Shown piece by piece: positions 62,970 to 64,000 of a stretch of DNA of 64,000 nt (position 1 is its first letter; every line of letters begins with the position of its first letter). The notes beneath the pieces are model-generated. The model worked only from the letters and a program-made list of their open reading frames with translations, made no database searches and was not told the origin of the DNA. The DNA comes from Octadecabacter antarcticus 307 (GTDB taxonomy: Bacteria; Pseudomonadota; Alphaproteobacteria; Rhodobacterales; Rhodobacteraceae): the NCBI RefSeq assembly GCF_000155675.2, contig NC_020911.1, positions 2,098,501 through 2,162,500 on the forward strand, in the 5' to 3' direction. A program made the position numbers and the translations under genes.

Positions 62970-64000
62970 TTAACCCTGCGTTCCGTCCGCGTTGATCTTG
63001 GTTTTACCACCCATATGTCCGTGCAGGGCCGTTGGAATAATGACGGACCCGTCGGCTTGTTGGCCGTTTTCCAGCACCGCAATCAGGCAGCGCCCCACGG
63101 CGAGACCGGAGCCGTTCAGCGTGTGGACAAATTGCGGTTTGCCGCCGTCCGCTGGCTTGAAACGGGCATTCATGCGGCGGGCCTGAAATTCGCCCGTGGT
63201 TGATACCGAAGAAATTTCGCGATAAGCATTCTGACCGGGCAGCCATGCTTCGATGTCGAACGTGCGGCGGGCGCCAAAACCCATGTCGCCTGTGCACAGC
63301 AGAACTGTTCTGTAAGGAATTTCAAGACGTTCCAACAAATTCTCAGCGCAGCGCAGCATGCGTTTTTGTTCGGCGTCGGATGCGTCGGGATGGGTAACAG
63401 AGACCATTTCGACCTTTTCGAACTGGTGTTGGCGCAGCATGCCGGACGTATCACGGCCCGCGCTGCCCGCTTCGGAACGGAAACACAGCGTATGCGCGGT
63501 GTAGCGGCGGGGCAGGGTTGCAGCATCAATAATTTCGCCAGCGGCGATATAGGTCAGTGGGATTTCCGAGGTAGAGATGAGCCACATGCCCTCAGTCGTT
63601 TGGTAGCTGTCACCGGCAAATTTTGGCAATTTGTCCGTGCCATACATCGCGTCGTCGCGCACAAGGACGGGAGTGTTCATCTCGGTCAAATTATTCTCAA
63701 CCGTATGAATATCAAGCATAAATTGCGCCAAAGCGCGGTGCAGGCGGGCGATGGCACCCGACATCAGAACAAACCGGCTGCCAGATATTTTCGCAGCGGC
63801 TTCAAAGTCCATACCGGGTTTTACGGCGGCAATGTCAAAATGTTCGGTGGGGGTGAAATCGAACGCACGCGGCGTCCCCCAGCGACTGATTTCGACATTG
63901 TCGTTTTCATCTGTGCCCATGGGAACGTCGTCAGCTGGCAGGTTTGGAATCATCGCCAAACGCGCAGTTAGGGCTGCACCTTGGGCCTTTGCTTCATCGT
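62970..64000 (-). CDS. serS: Seryl-tRNA synthetase (5' partial)
   Basis: This class II aminoacyl-tRNA synthetase charges tRNA-Ser. Its frame is open to the right edge of the window (reading [20 protein letters not shown]), so the N-terminal coiled-coil arm start is missing. The visible part has the motif-2 loop [20 protein letters not shown], the Ser[21 protein letters not shown] region and motif 3 [18 protein letters not shown]. The C-terminus ends [10 protein letters not shown], adjacent to the convergent DUF2235 stop. Confidence 0.97.
   Translation of the reverse strand, partial: DEAKAQGAALTARLAMIPNLPADDVPMGTDENDNVEISRWGTPRAFDFTPTEHFDIAAVKPGMDFEAAAKISGSRFVLMSGAIARLHRALAQFMLDIHTVENNLTEMNTPVLVRDDAMYGTDKLPKFAGDSYQTTEGMWLISTSEIPLTYIAAGEIIDAATLPRRYTAHTLCFRSEAGSAGRDTSGMLRQHQFEKVEMVSVTHPDASDAEQKRMLRCAENLLERLEIPYRTVLLCTGDMGFGARRTFDIEAWLPGQNAYREISSVSTTGEFQARRMNARFKPADGGKPQFVHTLNGSGLAVGRCLIAVLENGQQADGSVIIPTALHGHMGGKTKINADGTQG

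Noticed and set aside
1..64000. tRNA, rRNA, CRISPR array, insertion sequence or prophage genes
   Set aside because: No tRNA cloverleaf, rRNA conserved block, regularly spaced repeat, transposase, integrase or phage structural gene was seen on either strand.

Overview
This window is a chromosomal stretch of a Rhodobacterales alphaproteobacterium, most likely of the marine Roseobacter group. The signs are the complex I (nuo) cluster with its rhodobacteral accessory genes (DUF5337, DUF5333, helix-hairpin-helix domains around NuoE) and the conserved runs birA-coaX-rnj, tatABC, surE-pcm-M23, radA-cvpA-purF and dnaB-alr-mlaE-mlaF. No rRNA, tRNA, CRISPR array, insertion sequence, prophage or plasmid function was found. 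Almost everything is core genome, densely packed, with many 4-bp ATGA/GTGA start-stop overlaps.

Layout. 1-15.5 kb: nuoE (5' end outside the window) through nuoN in order E-F-G-H-I-J-K-L-M-N. Small genes lie between them: two related helix-hairpin-helix ORFs, DUF5337, a broken small membrane ORF, DUF3291, DUF5333, a lipoprotein and a carboxymuconolactone-decarboxylase-like protein. Two hairpin terminators between nuoE and nuoF suggest the cluster is not one simple transcript. 15.5-18.7 kb: birA, coaX and RNase J, ending in a bidirectional terminator shared with a convergent DEAD-box helicase. 18.8-27.1 kb: helicase, two unknown proteins, release factor 3, a Hint-domain protein, an SDR, an orphan ABC ATPase and a WYL-type regulator. 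27.3-29.9 kb: tatA-tatB-tatC plus a DUF815 AAA ATPase. 29.9-35.4 kb on the minus strand: M23 lipoprotein, pcm, surE, SDR, a small protein and purF. 35.6-44.1 kb: cvpA, radA, a PqiA-like protein, a coiled-coil membrane protein, a degraded small membrane gene, mlaF, mlaE, alr and dnaB. 44.2-46.1 kb: pyrE and pyrC. 46.2-57 kb: unknown proteins, glutaryl-CoA dehydrogenase, an ATM1-type exporter, a desaturase and an RND efflux pair. 57.2-60.9 kb: YfgM-like, bamB and der. 61-64 kb: a TspO-like protein, a DUF2235 hydrolase and serS (5' end outside the window).

Functional themes are respiration (complex I), protein export and envelope upkeep (Tat, Mla, BamB, YfgM, Alr, M23, RND), pyrimidine and purine synthesis (pyrE, pyrC, purF), and replication, repair and translation (dnaB, radA, prfC, der, serS).

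I did not find a clearly new defence or mobile system. The items most worth a second look are: the apparent -1 frame break in nuoE at an A4 run, beside a second gene carrying the same domain; the unstudied complex I neighbours, especially the cysteine-free CMD-like gene that overlaps both nuoI and nuoJ; competing hairpins in the pyrC-pyrE spacer; a DnaA-box-like site inside a terminator-like hairpin upstream of dnaB; and a broken membrane gene at 39.5-39.9 kb whose two frame breaks both sit at T4 runs.
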